Below, in pieces: positions 7,869 through 16,448 of a stretch of DNA of 29,402 bases. The stretch's first letter is position 1. The number at the start of each line of letters is the position of its first letter. The stretch covers positions 1 to 29,402 of the forward strand of contig CAZGQS010000025.1 in assembly GCA_964527775.1 (NCBI GenBank). The letters are read 5' to 3'. This DNA comes from VMCP01 sp964527775 (GTDB lineage Bacteria; Bacteroidota; Bacteroidia; NS11-12g; UBA955). The notes below the pieces were generated by a model. It ran no database searches, had not been told where the DNA came from, and saw nothing but the letters and a program-made list of their open reading frames with translations. The position numbers and the translations under genes are program-made.

Positions 7869-9812
7869 GTGAGATTGTTTAAATCAACATACCTAGTTAA
7901 ATCCCTTTTGGGAGTTGGACTTTTAATGGGTTTTTCTCCGCTTGTCAAAGCGCAAAATTTGGCCGTTGTTCCAATCATGGAAACTCAAAGGAGTAGATCC
8001 ATTGAAATACATAAAAATCAATCCATTTTAGCCTGGCAAATCACTGATACCCTAAATCTTCCTTTTTTTGAAGATTTTGCTGATAACGAAGGATTTCCAA
8101 GAAAAGAATTTTGGACTGATAAACAGGTTTGGGTAAATAATGGCTTCCCAATGGGCGCTCCAAATCAAAATGTGGCCACCTTTGATCATTTAAATCAGTT
8201 CGGCAAGCCCTACAGTTCCCTGTCTAAGAATTATTCAGTTTACGCCGATAGTTTAACGAGCCAGCCCATCAATCTTCAATTTTATAAAGTAGGAAATACA
8301 ACATACCCCTACAAATTGACTGATAATGTGGTGTTGAGCTTCTTTTACCAATCCATGGGAATTGGAGATCAACCTGAACCCGAAGATTCCTTGATTTTAT
8401 TCTTCAAGGGACAAAACAACCAGTGGCATAAGGTTTGGGGTGTATCGGGTCATGCAAGAAAACCCTTTGAAGAGGTTTTTGTATCATTGAACAAGCAGGA
8501 GTTTTTCATTCCTGATTTTCAATTTCGTTGGGTTAACTACACCAAAGCAACCGGTAATCTAAATCACTGGCATGTTGATTACATCCGAATGGATAAAAAT
8601 AGATTCAAAGGATTCAATGATATTGAAGATGTAGGAATTGTAACGGCGGGTACCGGATTGTGCTTTGATTATTCCAACATCCCTTACAGTCATTACAGAT
8701 TGAATAAAAACGAAAGTCGAGGCAACGGTGCATTTGTTGATGTGAAGAACTTGAACGAAGCAGCAACCGTGCAAACACGTTACTCTTTGAAAATTTTCAA
8801 TCAATATCAACAAAAATTGTTTGATCAAGATTTTGCCATGAGTTCCAGAAACATCCTTCCGATGGCAGATTCTATTGAACGATTCAACACTCCATTTTTT
8901 GACACCCTTTCAGGTCCCACTCCATTACTGAGCTACAATTTCTTCATAAATCCTCAAAGTAACGACCTTACCCCCATTAACTACAACACTAAAAAAGACA
9001 ACAATCGGTACACCCTCAAGCATCAATTTCAACCCTGGTATTCCTACGATGATGGATCTGCCGAAGGTGGATTTGGACTGGATTACGCTTATTTAGGAAA
9101 CATTAAAGGACAGTTCGCCATGGAGTTCAATACATTAAGTAATGACACTCTTCGAGGTTTGTCTATGTATTTTACTCAAACAAAGGAAGACGTAAGCTTT
9201 AGGAGCTTCAAACTTAGAATTTGGAAAAAACTATCTCCTATTGGAGGAAAAGACATTGAAGATCAGCTAATTTATGAGTTTCCAGTAGATAGACCCATTT
9301 ACAGAGACAGCACCAATCATTTTGCTTATTTCTTCTTCGATACGGCCATCTTCCTTCCAAAAGGAACCTACTACGTGGGTTGGCTTCAAAACATGCCTTA
9401 CATTCTAAATGTTGGCTATGATAACAATTATCGTTACCAAGGAAAAGATCAATACAATCCACACCTTTTTTATAATCTCTTGGGAAGTTGGGAACGTGCA
9501 GATTACAGCATCAAAGGTACTCCAATGATCAGAATGATGTTTGGAGAACGCGCAAACTATTCGTTTTCAACACCTAAAATTGAAAAGCCTACCGTTAAAG
9601 CATATCCCAATCCAGCGAAAAACTTTATCACCGTTGAATCGGTGAATGCGGTGGTTTTATCTGTGCATATTCTTGATGCGGCCGGACGTTTGGTGAAAAT
9701 TGCGGATCAGCAAAACCACATAGACATCAGTTTACTTCCATCAGGAACTTATTACGCAAAAGTATTTACGGTTGACGGCCGACAAAACAGCGTCAAATTT
9801 CACAAACTTTAA
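7869..9812 (+). CDS. T9SS type A sorting domain-containing exported protein
   Basis: A 647-residue secreted protein. The chosen start is the GTG at 7869 because it leads straight into a signal peptide (KSLLGVGLLMGFSPLVKAQ); no in-frame ATG fits, and the nearby ATG at 7846 is out of frame and stops at once. The C-terminal 80 residues form a type A sorting domain: KAYPNPAKNFITVES, then a central strand (VHILDAAGRLVKIA) and a last GTYYAKVFTVDGRQNSVKF strand. Type IX secretion cargo carries this tail, which is removed on export or used to attach the protein outside. The middle is rich in aromatic and Asn residues and predicted beta, with no catalytic motif I recognise; a lectin-like or structural surface role is possible. 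The SprE gene later in the window supplies a component of the same export machine. The cytochrome gene follows after 3 bases. Confidence 0.85.
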   Translation: MRLFKSTYLVKSLLGVGLLMGFSPLVKAQNLAVVPIMETQRSRSIEIHKNQSILAWQITDTLNLPFFEDFADNEGFPRKEFWTDKQVWVNNGFPMGAPNQNVATFDHLNQFGKPYSSLSKNYSVYADSLTSQPINLQFYKVGNTTYPYKLTDNVVLSFFYQSMGIGDQPEPEDSLILFFKGQNNQWHKVWGVSGHARKPFEEVFVSLNKQEFFIPDFQFRWVNYTKATGNLNHWHVDYIRMDKNRFKGFNDIEDVGIVTAGTGLCFDYSNIPYSHYRLNKNESRGNGAFVDVKNLNEAATVQTRYSLKIFNQYQQKLFDQDFAMSSRNILPMADSIERFNTPFFDTLSGPTPLLSYNFFINPQSNDLTPINYNTKKDNNRYTLKHQFQPWYSYDDGSAEGGFGLDYAYLGNIKGQFAMEFNTLSNDTLRGLSMYFTQTKEDVSFRSFKLRIWKKLSPIGGKDIEDQLIYEFPVDRPIYRDSTNHFAYFFFDTAIFLPKGTYYVGWLQNMPYILNVGYDNNYRYQGKDQYNPHLFYNLLGSWERADYSIKGTPMIRMMFGERANYSFSTPKIEKPTVKAYPNPAKNFITVESVNAVVLSVHILDAAGRLVKIADQQNHIDISLLPSGTYYAKVFTVDGRQNSVKFHKL

Positions 9813-9815
9813 GAA

Positions 9816-11759
9816 ATGAAAAGAATTGTAACATTTACAGCCATTGTAAGTGCATTCTTTATTTTTTCTTGTCAATTTTTTCAATCAAACTCTAGCAGTG
9901 GGCAAACCGACTCATTGGCTTTTTGGAATCTGCATGACACCGTTAACTATGTGGGCATGAAAGAATGTCAAACCTGCCATTCCAACGTTCACGAAACCTT
10001 CATTCACACGGGAATGGGAAAAAGTTTCGGAGCTGCCACACCCGAAAAATCCAGTGCTCAGTTCCCCTTGAATGGACAAGCAATCTTGGTATTTAAAGGC
10101 GACAAAGCATCCCCCGTAATAAAAGACCCCAAAACCAACCGTTGGTATCAAGCCTTTTGGAACAAGGATAGTTTATTTATTGCCGAACACACCCTATTGG
10201 GCGGTCAAATTGTGGGTTCAAGAAAAGAACATATTCCTTTCATTATTGGAAGCGGACAACACACCAACAGTCATTTCTGGCAGGACGGAAAGTACTTATA
10301 CCAAGCGCCCCTCACCTATTACACTCAAAAAGGGATCTGGGATTTACCCCCGGGCTTCAAGGAAAACAATTCGGGTTTTTCTCGAAAAATTGACGTTGAA
10401 TGCATGAGTTGCCACAATGCCATGCCTTCAGTGAATAAGAATTCCAAAAATCTCTTCGAAAAGATTCCCTTGGGCATAGATTGTGAACGTTGTCATGGAC
10501 CGGGTGAACTACATGTAAATCTGAAAAAACAAGGAATTCTGGTAGACACATCAAAAGAAGCCGATCGCAGCATTGTGAATCCCAAAAGACTGTCTTACCA
10601 GAGGCAAGTAGACATTTGCCAAAGATGTCATTTGCAAGGGAACAATGTTCTTAAACCCGGCAAGCACTTCGAAGACTTCAGACCCGGAATGAAGCTATCA
10701 GATGTGTTTGAAGTTTACATGCCCAAATATGAAAACAACGATTACTTTGTCATGGCTGGGCATTCCGATAGATTTCAGCAAAGTGCTTGTTTCATCTCAT
10801 CAAACCCCAAAAACACAGAGGTCTATGATAAAAAAGTGAACTTCACTTGCATCAGTTGTCACAATCCGCACGTTAGCGTAAAAGCTACCCGTATTCAATC
10901 GTTTAACAATACCTGCAACGGCTGTCATCATGCTGAAAGTAAGAAGAGTGAATTGAAGGGCTGTTCGCTTCCCCCGAAAAAACAAATCCACCAAAACGGC
11001 TGTGTGGGCTGCCATATGCCAGGCAGCGGCGCTGAAGACATTCCTCACGTGATGGTTCATGACCACAAGATTCAGCGTCCCCAAAAAACGGTAAACATAG
11101 ATGCATCAAAAGGAGCCTTGTTGGGATTGCACGCCGTAAACAACAAAAATCCGAAATCAGCAGATCAAATCAGAGGGTACATCAGCTATTTTGAGAAGTT
11201 TGACAACAAACCTTTGTATCTGGAAAAGGCAGAGCAAATGTTAGAATCAGAAAATGAGATTGAGGCGCGAATTCATTTGAACTTTGTACAACGCAAATTT
11301 AAGGAGGTAGCAGATCTTGCAATGAAAGAAAATGATGTGATTTCTGAATTGAAAGATGCTTGGACAAACTACCGAATTGCGAAAAGTTATGATGAGTTGA
11401 AAATGCTCAATAAAGCACTGCCTTATTACAAAAGCGCCCACGATTTGATGAAATTAGACCTCGATTTTGGATCAGAGTACGCCAATGCATTAATACGCTC
11501 CAAGCGACTTTCGGAAGCTGAAATATTGTTAAAATCTCAATTAAACAGAGCTCAAAAACACCCATTGACATGGATCAATTGGGGCAGTGTTAACTTCTTA
11601 AACAACAAATTAACTGAGGCTAAGCGGGCTTATTTAAAGGTTTTAGAACTGGAGCCCAACAATCAGACTGCGCATTTATTTTTATCGGAATTGTATGACC
11701 GAGTGGGTGATCTTGAAAAAAAGCAAGTTCATTTGAAGTTTTTGAATCAAGGGCGTTAA
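9816..11759 (+). CDS. seven-haem c-type cytochrome lipoprotein with C-terminal TPRs
   Basis: A 647-residue predicted lipoprotein: the signal MKRIVTFTAIVSAFFIFSC has its acylation Cys at residue 19. Seven CxxCH haem-attachment motifs start at residues 51, 196, 223, 268, 345, 367 and 396 (CQTCH, CMSCH, CERCH, CQRCH, CISCH, CNGCH, CVGCH). The last reads CHMPG, as in nitrite-reductase/c554-related cytochromes. Residues from about 460 to the end are helical TPR units (for example the LNKALPYYKSAHDLM and LTEAKRAYLKVLELEPNN helices). This multihaem-plus-TPR arrangement is known in environmental Bacteroidota but its electron partner is not established. It probably sits on the periplasmic or outer face of an envelope membrane and moves electrons or reduces a small substrate. 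It follows the T9SS cargo gene by 3 bases; no other redox gene is adjacent. Confidence 0.88.
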   Translation: MKRIVTFTAIVSAFFIFSCQFFQSNSSSGQTDSLAFWNLHDTVNYVGMKECQTCHSNVHETFIHTGMGKSFGAATPEKSSAQFPLNGQAILVFKGDKASPVIKDPKTNRWYQAFWNKDSLFIAEHTLLGGQIVGSRKEHIPFIIGSGQHTNSHFWQDGKYLYQAPLTYYTQKGIWDLPPGFKENNSGFSRKIDVECMSCHNAMPSVNKNSKNLFEKIPLGIDCERCHGPGELHVNLKKQGILVDTSKEADRSIVNPKRLSYQRQVDICQRCHLQGNNVLKPGKHFEDFRPGMKLSDVFEVYMPKYENNDYFVMAGHSDRFQQSACFISSNPKNTEVYDKKVNFTCISCHNPHVSVKATRIQSFNNTCNGCHHAESKKSELKGCSLPPKKQIHQNGCVGCHMPGSGAEDIPHVMVHDHKIQRPQKTVNIDASKGALLGLHAVNNKNPKSADQIRGYISYFEKFDNKPLYLEKAEQMLESENEIEARIHLNFVQRKFKEVADLAMKENDVISELKDAWTNYRIAKSYDELKMLNKALPYYKSAHDLMKLDLDFGSEYANALIRSKRLSEAEILLKSQLNRAQKHPLTWINWGSVNFLNNKLTEAKRAYLKVLELEPNNQTAHLFLSELYDRVGDLEKKQVHLKFLNQGR

Positions 11760-11764
11760 ATTTG
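11732..11764 (+). promoter_or_regulatory. predicted Bacteroidota promoter for the CoA-transferase gene
   Basis: TTTG at 11732-11735, a 21-base spacer, and TAAATTTG at 11757-11764 match the TTTG/TAnnTTTG consensus. The -7 box overlaps the TAA stop of the cytochrome gene and ends 6 bases before the ATG at 11771, predicting a leaderless or nearly leaderless mRNA. Confidence 0.6.
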
Positions 11765-11770
11765 TGCAAC

Positions 11771-12424
11771 ATGTTAGATAAGTTTGGTATCGCTCAGGTA
11801 ATTGCTCGTGAATTAAAAGACGGGTACTATGTCAACTTAGGTATTGGTATTCCCACGTTGGTGGCCAATTATATACCTCAGGGCATTGAGGTTGTTCTTC
11901 AGAGTGAAAATGGACTTTTGGGCATGGGACCCTTTCCAGTTGAGGGAGAGGAAGATCCAGATTTGATTAATGCGGGCAAACAAACCATTACAATGGCTGC
12001 GGGAGCCTCTTTATTTGATAGTGCCACCAGTTTTGGTATGATTAGAGCCGGAAAGGTTGACTTAACGGTTCTCGGCGCCATGGAAGTGAGTGACCAAGGA
12101 GATATTGCCAACTGGAAAATCCCGGGCAAAATGGTAAAAGGAATGGGTGGAGCTATGGATTTAGTAGCATCGGCTAAGAACATCATTGTTGCCATGCAAC
12201 ACACCAATAAGGCAGGAGAAAGCAAGCTCTTAAGCTCTTGTACCCTTCCCATAACGGGTTTAAAATGCGTTAAAAAGGTAGTTACGGAGTTAGGTGTATT
12301 TGACATTACAGACCGCGGATTTGAACTCAAAGAAATAGCCCCAGGCGTAACCATTGACGAGGTAAAGCAAAAGACGGAAGGCCGATTGGTGATTGAGGGC
12401 GAAATTCCGGTTATAAGGCTTTAG
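11771..12424 (+). CDS. scoB: 3-oxoacid CoA-transferase subunit B (SCOT/AtoA type)
   Basis: Beta subunit of a class I CoA-transferase that moves CoA between succinyl-CoA or acetyl-CoA and an acetoacetate-type acid. 217 residues, normal for the B subunit. The start is the ATG at 11771 (MLDKFGIAQVIARELKDG); a TTG at 11762 would lie inside the -7 box. Visible signatures: VNLGIGIPTLVANY, the catalytic Glu 46 in QSENGLLGMGP, and GAMEVSDQGDIANW. The A subunit, which normally lies directly upstream in the same operon, is not in this window: the gene before is the multihaem cytochrome and the region after is repeats. So the partner must be encoded elsewhere, or this subunit has been separated. Whether the real substrate is acetoacetate cannot be told from sequence alone. 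Its TAG stop provides the first base of the heptamer array. Confidence 0.93.
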   Translation: MLDKFGIAQVIARELKDGYYVNLGIGIPTLVANYIPQGIEVVLQSENGLLGMGPFPVEGEEDPDLINAGKQTITMAAGASLFDSATSFGMIRAGKVDLTVLGAMEVSDQGDIANWKIPGKMVKGMGGAMDLVASAKNIIVAMQHTNKAGESKLLSSCTLPITGLKCVKKVVTELGVFDITDRGFELKEIAPGVTIDEVKQKTEGRLVIEGEIPVIRL

Positions 12425-12467
12425 GTCTTTGGTCTTTGGTCTTTGGTCCTTGGTCCTTGGTCTTTGG
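12424..12467. repeat. heptanucleotide tandem array 1 (GGTCTTT/GGTCCTT)
   Basis: Six head-to-tail 7-base units from 12424 to 12465 (GGTCTTT x3, GGTCCTT x2, GGTCTTT x1) followed by a partial GG. The first G is also the last base of the scoB stop codon. Read on the other strand the units are AAAGACC/AAGGACC. Confidence 0.9.
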
Positions 12468-12468
12468 C

Positions 12469-12486
12469 TAGGCGGCTTTACCGCTA
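12469..12486. repeat. small hairpin between the two heptamer arrays
   Basis: TAGGCGGCTTTACCGCTA can fold as TAG(G)CGG / CCGCTA with a CTTTA loop and one bulged G. It joins array 1 to array 2; there is no T run, so a terminator role is unlikely. Confidence 0.35.
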
Positions 12487-12549
12487 GCTGACGGCTGACG
12501 GCTGAGAGCTGAGAGCTGACCGCTGAAGGCTGACGGCTGACGGCTGAAC
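12487..12549. repeat. heptanucleotide tandem array 2 (GCTGAnn)
   Basis: Nine 7-base units, all beginning GCTGA and varying only in the last two bases: cg, cg, ga, ga, cc, ag, cg, cg, ac. The array lies on the 3' side of the small membrane-protein gene (which stops at 12560). Same unit length as array 1 but a different sequence. Confidence 0.9.
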
Positions 12550-12559
12550 TCTAAACTTC

Positions 12560-12754
12560 TTACAATTCTGAGCGGTATTTCTTGTTGTGATTTTTCGCTT
12601 GGATTTCTGAGGATTTGAACTTCTTCAGTGCAAAATAAGCGGCCACAAAAATGATGATGGTCAGCACCACTTCCCATAGAAAAACATCACCTTTAAATGC
12701 GTTGATTTCTGCTTGTCGTTGAAGTTGGGCGGCTGTCGAAGTATCGGGATTCAC
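12560..12754 (-). CDS. small single-pass membrane protein, function unknown
   Basis: A 64-residue protein I do not recognise. It has a polar N-terminus (PDTSTAAQLQRQAEINAF), one membrane helix at about 28-46 (FLWEVVLTIIIFVAAYFAL) and a strongly basic tail (KKFKSS...KNHNKKYR), which places the C-terminus on the cytoplasmic side by the positive-inside rule. The start is a GTG at 12754, the only plausible one before the helix. It is divergent from the M20 peptidase gene, 38 bases away, and its stop lies 10 bases from heptamer array 2. The clean layout of polar head, helix and basic tail, and the absence of a competing gene on the other strand, support it being real; there is no homology-type evidence. 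Confidence 0.6.
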   Translation of the reverse strand: MNPDTSTAAQLQRQAEINAFKGDVFLWEVVLTIIIFVAAYFALKKFKSSEIQAKNHNKKYRSEL

Positions 12755-12792
12755 GCTGCAAAATTACGCGAATTTCTTTGTAAATTGCCGCT

Positions 12793-14160
12793 ATGTCAAC
12801 TTTGAGTTATATTGAAGCAAATCGTGAGCGATTTTTAGAGGAACTATTTGAAATTCTTCGAATTCCAAGCATAAGCGCTGACTCTTCTTATTCAGCCGAA
12901 GTCAGAAAATGTGCTGAAAAAGTGGCCGAATTCATCAAATCTGCAGGTGCAGACCACGTTGAATTAGAGGAAACCGCAGGATATCCCATAGTATACGGAG
13001 AAAAAATAATTGACCCTAACCTTCCTACAGTTTTGGTTTACGGGCATTATGATGTGCAACCCAGCGTTCCAAACGAACTTTGGCATACTCCCCCATTTGA
13101 ACCCACCATCAGAGACGGTAAAATATATGCTCGTGGCGCCTGCGATGATAAAGGACAAGCGTTTATGCATGTTAAAGCCTTCGAAACCATGATGCAAACC
13201 AATTCGTTGGCCTGCAACATCAAATTCATGATTGAAGGTGAGGAAGAAGTTGGAAGTTCGAACCTCGGAACCTATTGCCGAAATAACAGAGAAAAACTCA
13301 AGGCCGACGTTATTTTAATTTCAGATACTTCTATGATTGCTAATGACATTCCAAGCATTGATGTTGGTTTACGTGGACTGTCATACGTGGAAGTGGAGGT
13401 GACAGGTCCAAACATTGATCTTCATTCAGGCGTTTATGGCGGAGCAGTTGCAAATCCAATCAACGTATTGTGCCAAATGATTGCCAGCATGCACGATGAA
13501 AATCGTCATATAACCATTCCTGGATTTTATGAAGATGTGTTGGAGGTTTCTGCTGCTGATCGCGATGCTTTGGCGAAGGTTCCCTTCGATATCAATGAAT
13601 ACAAAAAGCACCTAGACATAGAAGATGTAATGGGTGAAGCTGGATTTTCAACTATTGAGAGAACCGGTATACGTCCAACATTAGACGTCAACGGAATTTG
13701 GGGCGGTTACATTGGCGAAGGTGCAAAAACCGTTTTGCCAAGCAAAGCATATGCGAAAATATCTATGCGATTGGTCCCCAACCAAACATCTGATAAAATT
13801 ACTGAAATCTTCCAAAAGCACTTCGAATCTATTGCACCTAAAGGTGTAAAAGTAAAGGTAACTCCTCACCACGGCGGTGAACCTGTAGTTACTCCAACTG
13901 ACAGTGTTCCATTCAAAGCGGCGGCAAAGGCAATGTTCGATACATTTGGCAAAGAGCCCATTCCAAGCAGAGGCGGCGGAAGTATTCCTATTGTAGCTCT
14001 ATTCGAAAAAGAATTGCAAACCAAAACAGTATTAATGGGATTCGGATTGGATAGTGATGCGATTCACAGCCCTAACGAACACTACGGAGTTTTCAATTAC
14101 TTTAAAGGAATTGAAACCATTCCAAGGTTCTTCCACCATTTCGCTGAATTAAACAAGTAA
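12793..14160 (+). CDS. M20 family metallopeptidase (CNDP-like dipeptidase)
   Basis: Zinc-type dipeptidase or aminoacyl hydrolase of the M20 family, cytoplasmic (no signal peptide), 455 residues. Metal and catalytic residues can be placed by motif: His 85 in YGHYDVQP, Asp 118 in ARGACDDKGQ, the Glu 151/Glu 152 pair in EGEEEVGSSN, Asp 178 in LISDTSM, and His 425 in AIHSPNEHYG. The lid/dimerisation domain lies at about 190-320 (DLHSGVYGG within it). Closest in pattern to cytosolic non-specific dipeptidases, so turnover of small peptides is likely; exact specificity is not predictable. A weak TAAATTGC box at 12781-12788 ends 4 bases before the ATG, like the near-leaderless arrangement of several other genes here. 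The RelA/SpoT gene begins one base after its stop. Confidence 0.93.
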   Translation: MSTLSYIEANRERFLEELFEILRIPSISADSSYSAEVRKCAEKVAEFIKSAGADHVELEETAGYPIVYGEKIIDPNLPTVLVYGHYDVQPSVPNELWHTPPFEPTIRDGKIYARGACDDKGQAFMHVKAFETMMQTNSLACNIKFMIEGEEEVGSSNLGTYCRNNREKLKADVILISDTSMIANDIPSIDVGLRGLSYVEVEVTGPNIDLHSGVYGGAVANPINVLCQMIASMHDENRHITIPGFYEDVLEVSAADRDALAKVPFDINEYKKHLDIEDVMGEAGFSTIERTGIRPTLDVNGIWGGYIGEGAKTVLPSKAYAKISMRLVPNQTSDKITEIFQKHFESIAPKGVKVKVTPHHGGEPVVTPTDSVPFKAAAKAMFDTFGKEPIPSRGGGSIPIVALFEKELQTKTVLMGFGLDSDAIHSPNEHYGVFNYFKGIETIPRFFHHFAELNK

Positions 14161-14161
14161 T

Positions 14162-16402
14162 ATGGCGCTGCTTGACGGGGAAGTTTATGAAGCTTATCGG
14201 ACAGAACTACTGAACCGATACCGTCAGTTGTTGCGCACCTTGGGAAAAAGAATCACCAAGGAAAAATCCGCTAAAATTCGGGAGGCCTTCGATTTTGCCG
14301 CACGTGCACACGAAGGCACCTTCCGAAAAAGTGGTGAACCATACATTTTCCACCCTTTAGCCGTTGCACAAATTGCAGTAGGCGAATTGGGACTAGGGTC
14401 TACTTCGGTTATTTCTGCACTTCTTCACGATGTGGTAGAAGATACCGACGTTACTCTTGATGAAATTGAACGTAGATTTGGACCGAAAGTGGCTGATATA
14501 ATCAACGGATTAACCAAAATTTCCGTTGTATTTGAAGCCGTTGACAATTCCAGCATCCAAGCGGAGAATTTCAAAAAAATGCTTCTCACCCTAGGCGAAG
14601 ATCTTAGGGTGATACTCATCAAATTGTGTGATCGACTCCACAATATGAGAACGTTGGGTTCGGTTTCAGAAAATACCAAACTGAAAATTGCTTCGGAGAC
14701 CATGTATATCTACGCTCCATTGGCACACAGACTGGGTTTGAATGCCGTCAAAACGGAGATGGAAGATTTGGCATTAAAATTCACGGACCCATCCGTATAT
14801 AGAGAAATATCCTCAAAGATTGCAGAATCAAAGCTCAGTAGACAACGTTACATTCGGGAATTCATAGAACCTATCAAGGAAACCCTGAATGCGTCAGGTT
14901 TGAATATTCATGAAATAAAGGGTCGCCCAAAAAGTATTTACAGCATCCATAAAAAGATGCAAAAACAAGGCATTCCCTTTGAGGAAGTTTATGATGCCTT
15001 TGCCATTAGAATCATTGTAGATTCTCCCATTAATCAAGAAAAAACAGACTGCTGGCGTGTATACAGCATAATATCAGATAGTTATCAAACTCACGAATCT
15101 CGTCTTAGAGATTGGTTGAGTAGACCCAAAAATAACGGATATTCAGCTTTACACACAACCGTTTTAGGTCCAAAAGGAAGGTGGGTTGAGGTACAAATTC
15201 GCTCCAAAAGGATGGATGAAATTGCGGAACGCGGACTTGCTGCGCATTGGAGATATAAAGCCATTCATACTGAAGATGTTGCTCCTACTCCTCAAGATCA
15301 GGCCTTTGATCATTGGTTAGATGCCGTAAAAGAAACCTTAGACAACAATGATTTATCAGCCCTTGATTTGGTCAATGAATTCAAGAATACATTACTTGGA
15401 GAAGACATTTATGTGTTTACACCCAAAGGAGCTGTAAAATCGCTCCCAATGGGCTCTATTGCTCTTGATTTTGGATTTTCCATTCACACCGAAGTGGGTT
15501 TAAAAACGCTTGGCGCAAAAGTCAATAATAAACTCGTTCCTATCAGTCATGAGTTAAAAAATGGAGATATTGTTGAAATACTAACTACTACCAAATACAG
15601 GGCAACTCAACATTGGTTGGGTATTGTAAAAACAGGAAGATCTAAATCAAAAATTCGTGAATTTCTTCGAGATGAAAAAACCAAACAATCAGGTAGAGGA
15701 AGGCAAATCATGGAACGCATGTTCCAGAAGCACGCGTTAGATTTTACAGATAAGAACATAAAATTACTCAATAAACACTACGGTTATTCTCATAGTAGCG
15801 AGTTCTTTCATGCTGTTGCCGATGGGCAAATTAGAATGAATAAAGAGTTGCTCTTGGAAATTCTTAATAAAGACAAAACCAAAGATTCGGTAGTTCCAGC
15901 TACTAAAGAGGGGGTAAATAAATCCCCAGAAAGTAAAAGAAAAAAAGCAGCACAAATTGTTTTTGGCGAAGATTATGACCTACCCTATTCTTTAGCAAGA
16001 TGCTGTAATCCGTTGCCTGGAGAACCAATTTTTGGATTTATTACCGTGGGTGAAGGAGTTAAGATACACCGCACCACATGCCCAAACGCTTCCAAACTGA
16101 TGAGTCAATATGGCTATAGAATCATTCCTGCAACGTGGAGATCAGTATATGAAACAGCATTTGATGCGAATATTTCTGTGAGAGGTATTGATGACGTAGG
16201 TATTGTGAGCAAGATAGCTGATATCATCTCTAAAGATATGGAAGTAAATATGAAAAGCATCAACATCAAGGCCCACGATGACGGTACTTTCGGCGGACAA
16301 ATAGAAGTGTTGGTTAGAAACTCAGAAGATTTACAATTGCTTTGCGACCGAATAAAAAGTACGCATAAACATATTGAGGTAAGCAGAATAGAAGGCAAAT
16401 AA
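14162..16402 (+). CDS. bifunctional (p)ppGpp synthetase/hydrolase (RelA/SpoT)
   Basis: Makes and degrades the alarmone (p)ppGpp for the stringent response; 746 residues, the standard Rel length. Domains in order: HD hydrolase (about 40-200) with Arg 55, His 64, HDVVEDT (His 89, Asp 90, Glu 93, Asp 94) and KLCDRLHNMRT, all intact, so hydrolysis is expected; synthetase (about 240-375) with YSIHKKM at 260, Asp 278 in YDAFAIRII, NGYSALH at 325 and Glu 343 in EVQIR, so synthesis is expected too; TGS (about 415-475, DIYVFTPKGAVKSLP); and a C-terminal ACT domain (about 668-746, SVRGIDDVGIVSKIADIIS). Bacteroidota may carry one or more long Rel proteins, and the window does not show whether this is the only one. 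It is co-directional with the dipeptidase and faces the end of the atp cluster. Confidence 0.96.
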   Translation: MALLDGEVYEAYRTELLNRYRQLLRTLGKRITKEKSAKIREAFDFAARAHEGTFRKSGEPYIFHPLAVAQIAVGELGLGSTSVISALLHDVVEDTDVTLDEIERRFGPKVADIINGLTKISVVFEAVDNSSIQAENFKKMLLTLGEDLRVILIKLCDRLHNMRTLGSVSENTKLKIASETMYIYAPLAHRLGLNAVKTEMEDLALKFTDPSVYREISSKIAESKLSRQRYIREFIEPIKETLNASGLNIHEIKGRPKSIYSIHKKMQKQGIPFEEVYDAFAIRIIVDSPINQEKTDCWRVYSIISDSYQTHESRLRDWLSRPKNNGYSALHTTVLGPKGRWVEVQIRSKRMDEIAERGLAAHWRYKAIHTEDVAPTPQDQAFDHWLDAVKETLDNNDLSALDLVNEFKNTLLGEDIYVFTPKGAVKSLPMGSIALDFGFSIHTEVGLKTLGAKVNNKLVPISHELKNGDIVEILTTTKYRATQHWLGIVKTGRSKSKIREFLRDEKTKQSGRGRQIMERMFQKHALDFTDKNIKLLNKHYGYSHSSEFFHAVADGQIRMNKELLLEILNKDKTKDSVVPATKEGVNKSPESKRKKAAQIVFGEDYDLPYSLARCCNPLPGEPIFGFITVGEGVKIHRTTCPNASKLMSQYGYRIIPATWRSVYETAFDANISVRGIDDVGIVSKIADIISKDMEVNMKSINIKAHDDGTFGGQIEVLVRNSEDLQLLCDRIKSTHKHIEVSRIEGK

Positions 16403-16429
16403 AAAGGCCACCCTTTTGAGGCGGCCTTT
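16403..16429. terminator. terminator between convergent spoT-type and atpG genes
   Basis: AAAGGCC (16403-16409) pairs with GGCCTTT (16423-16429) around a 13-base loop region that can pair further. Read on the minus strand the hairpin is followed by GGCCTTTTTATTT, a good T run, so it best serves the atp operon. On the plus strand the tail is weaker (CCTTTC). Confidence 0.75.
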
Positions 16430-16448
16430 CATAATGAGATCTTTAATA

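Noticed and set aside
11899..12354. 151-codon open frame antisense to scoB
   Set aside because: Composition is that of a mirrored coding frame, and scoB motifs on the other strand are unambiguous.
12424..12549. CRISPR-like array
   Set aside because: Units are 7 bases and contiguous, with no spacers and no cas genes.
12468..12677. 69-codon open frame reading through heptamer array 2
   Set aside because: Its C-terminus is just the translated repeats (SALSRQPSA-like); the 64-residue frame overlapping it has a proper membrane-protein layout.
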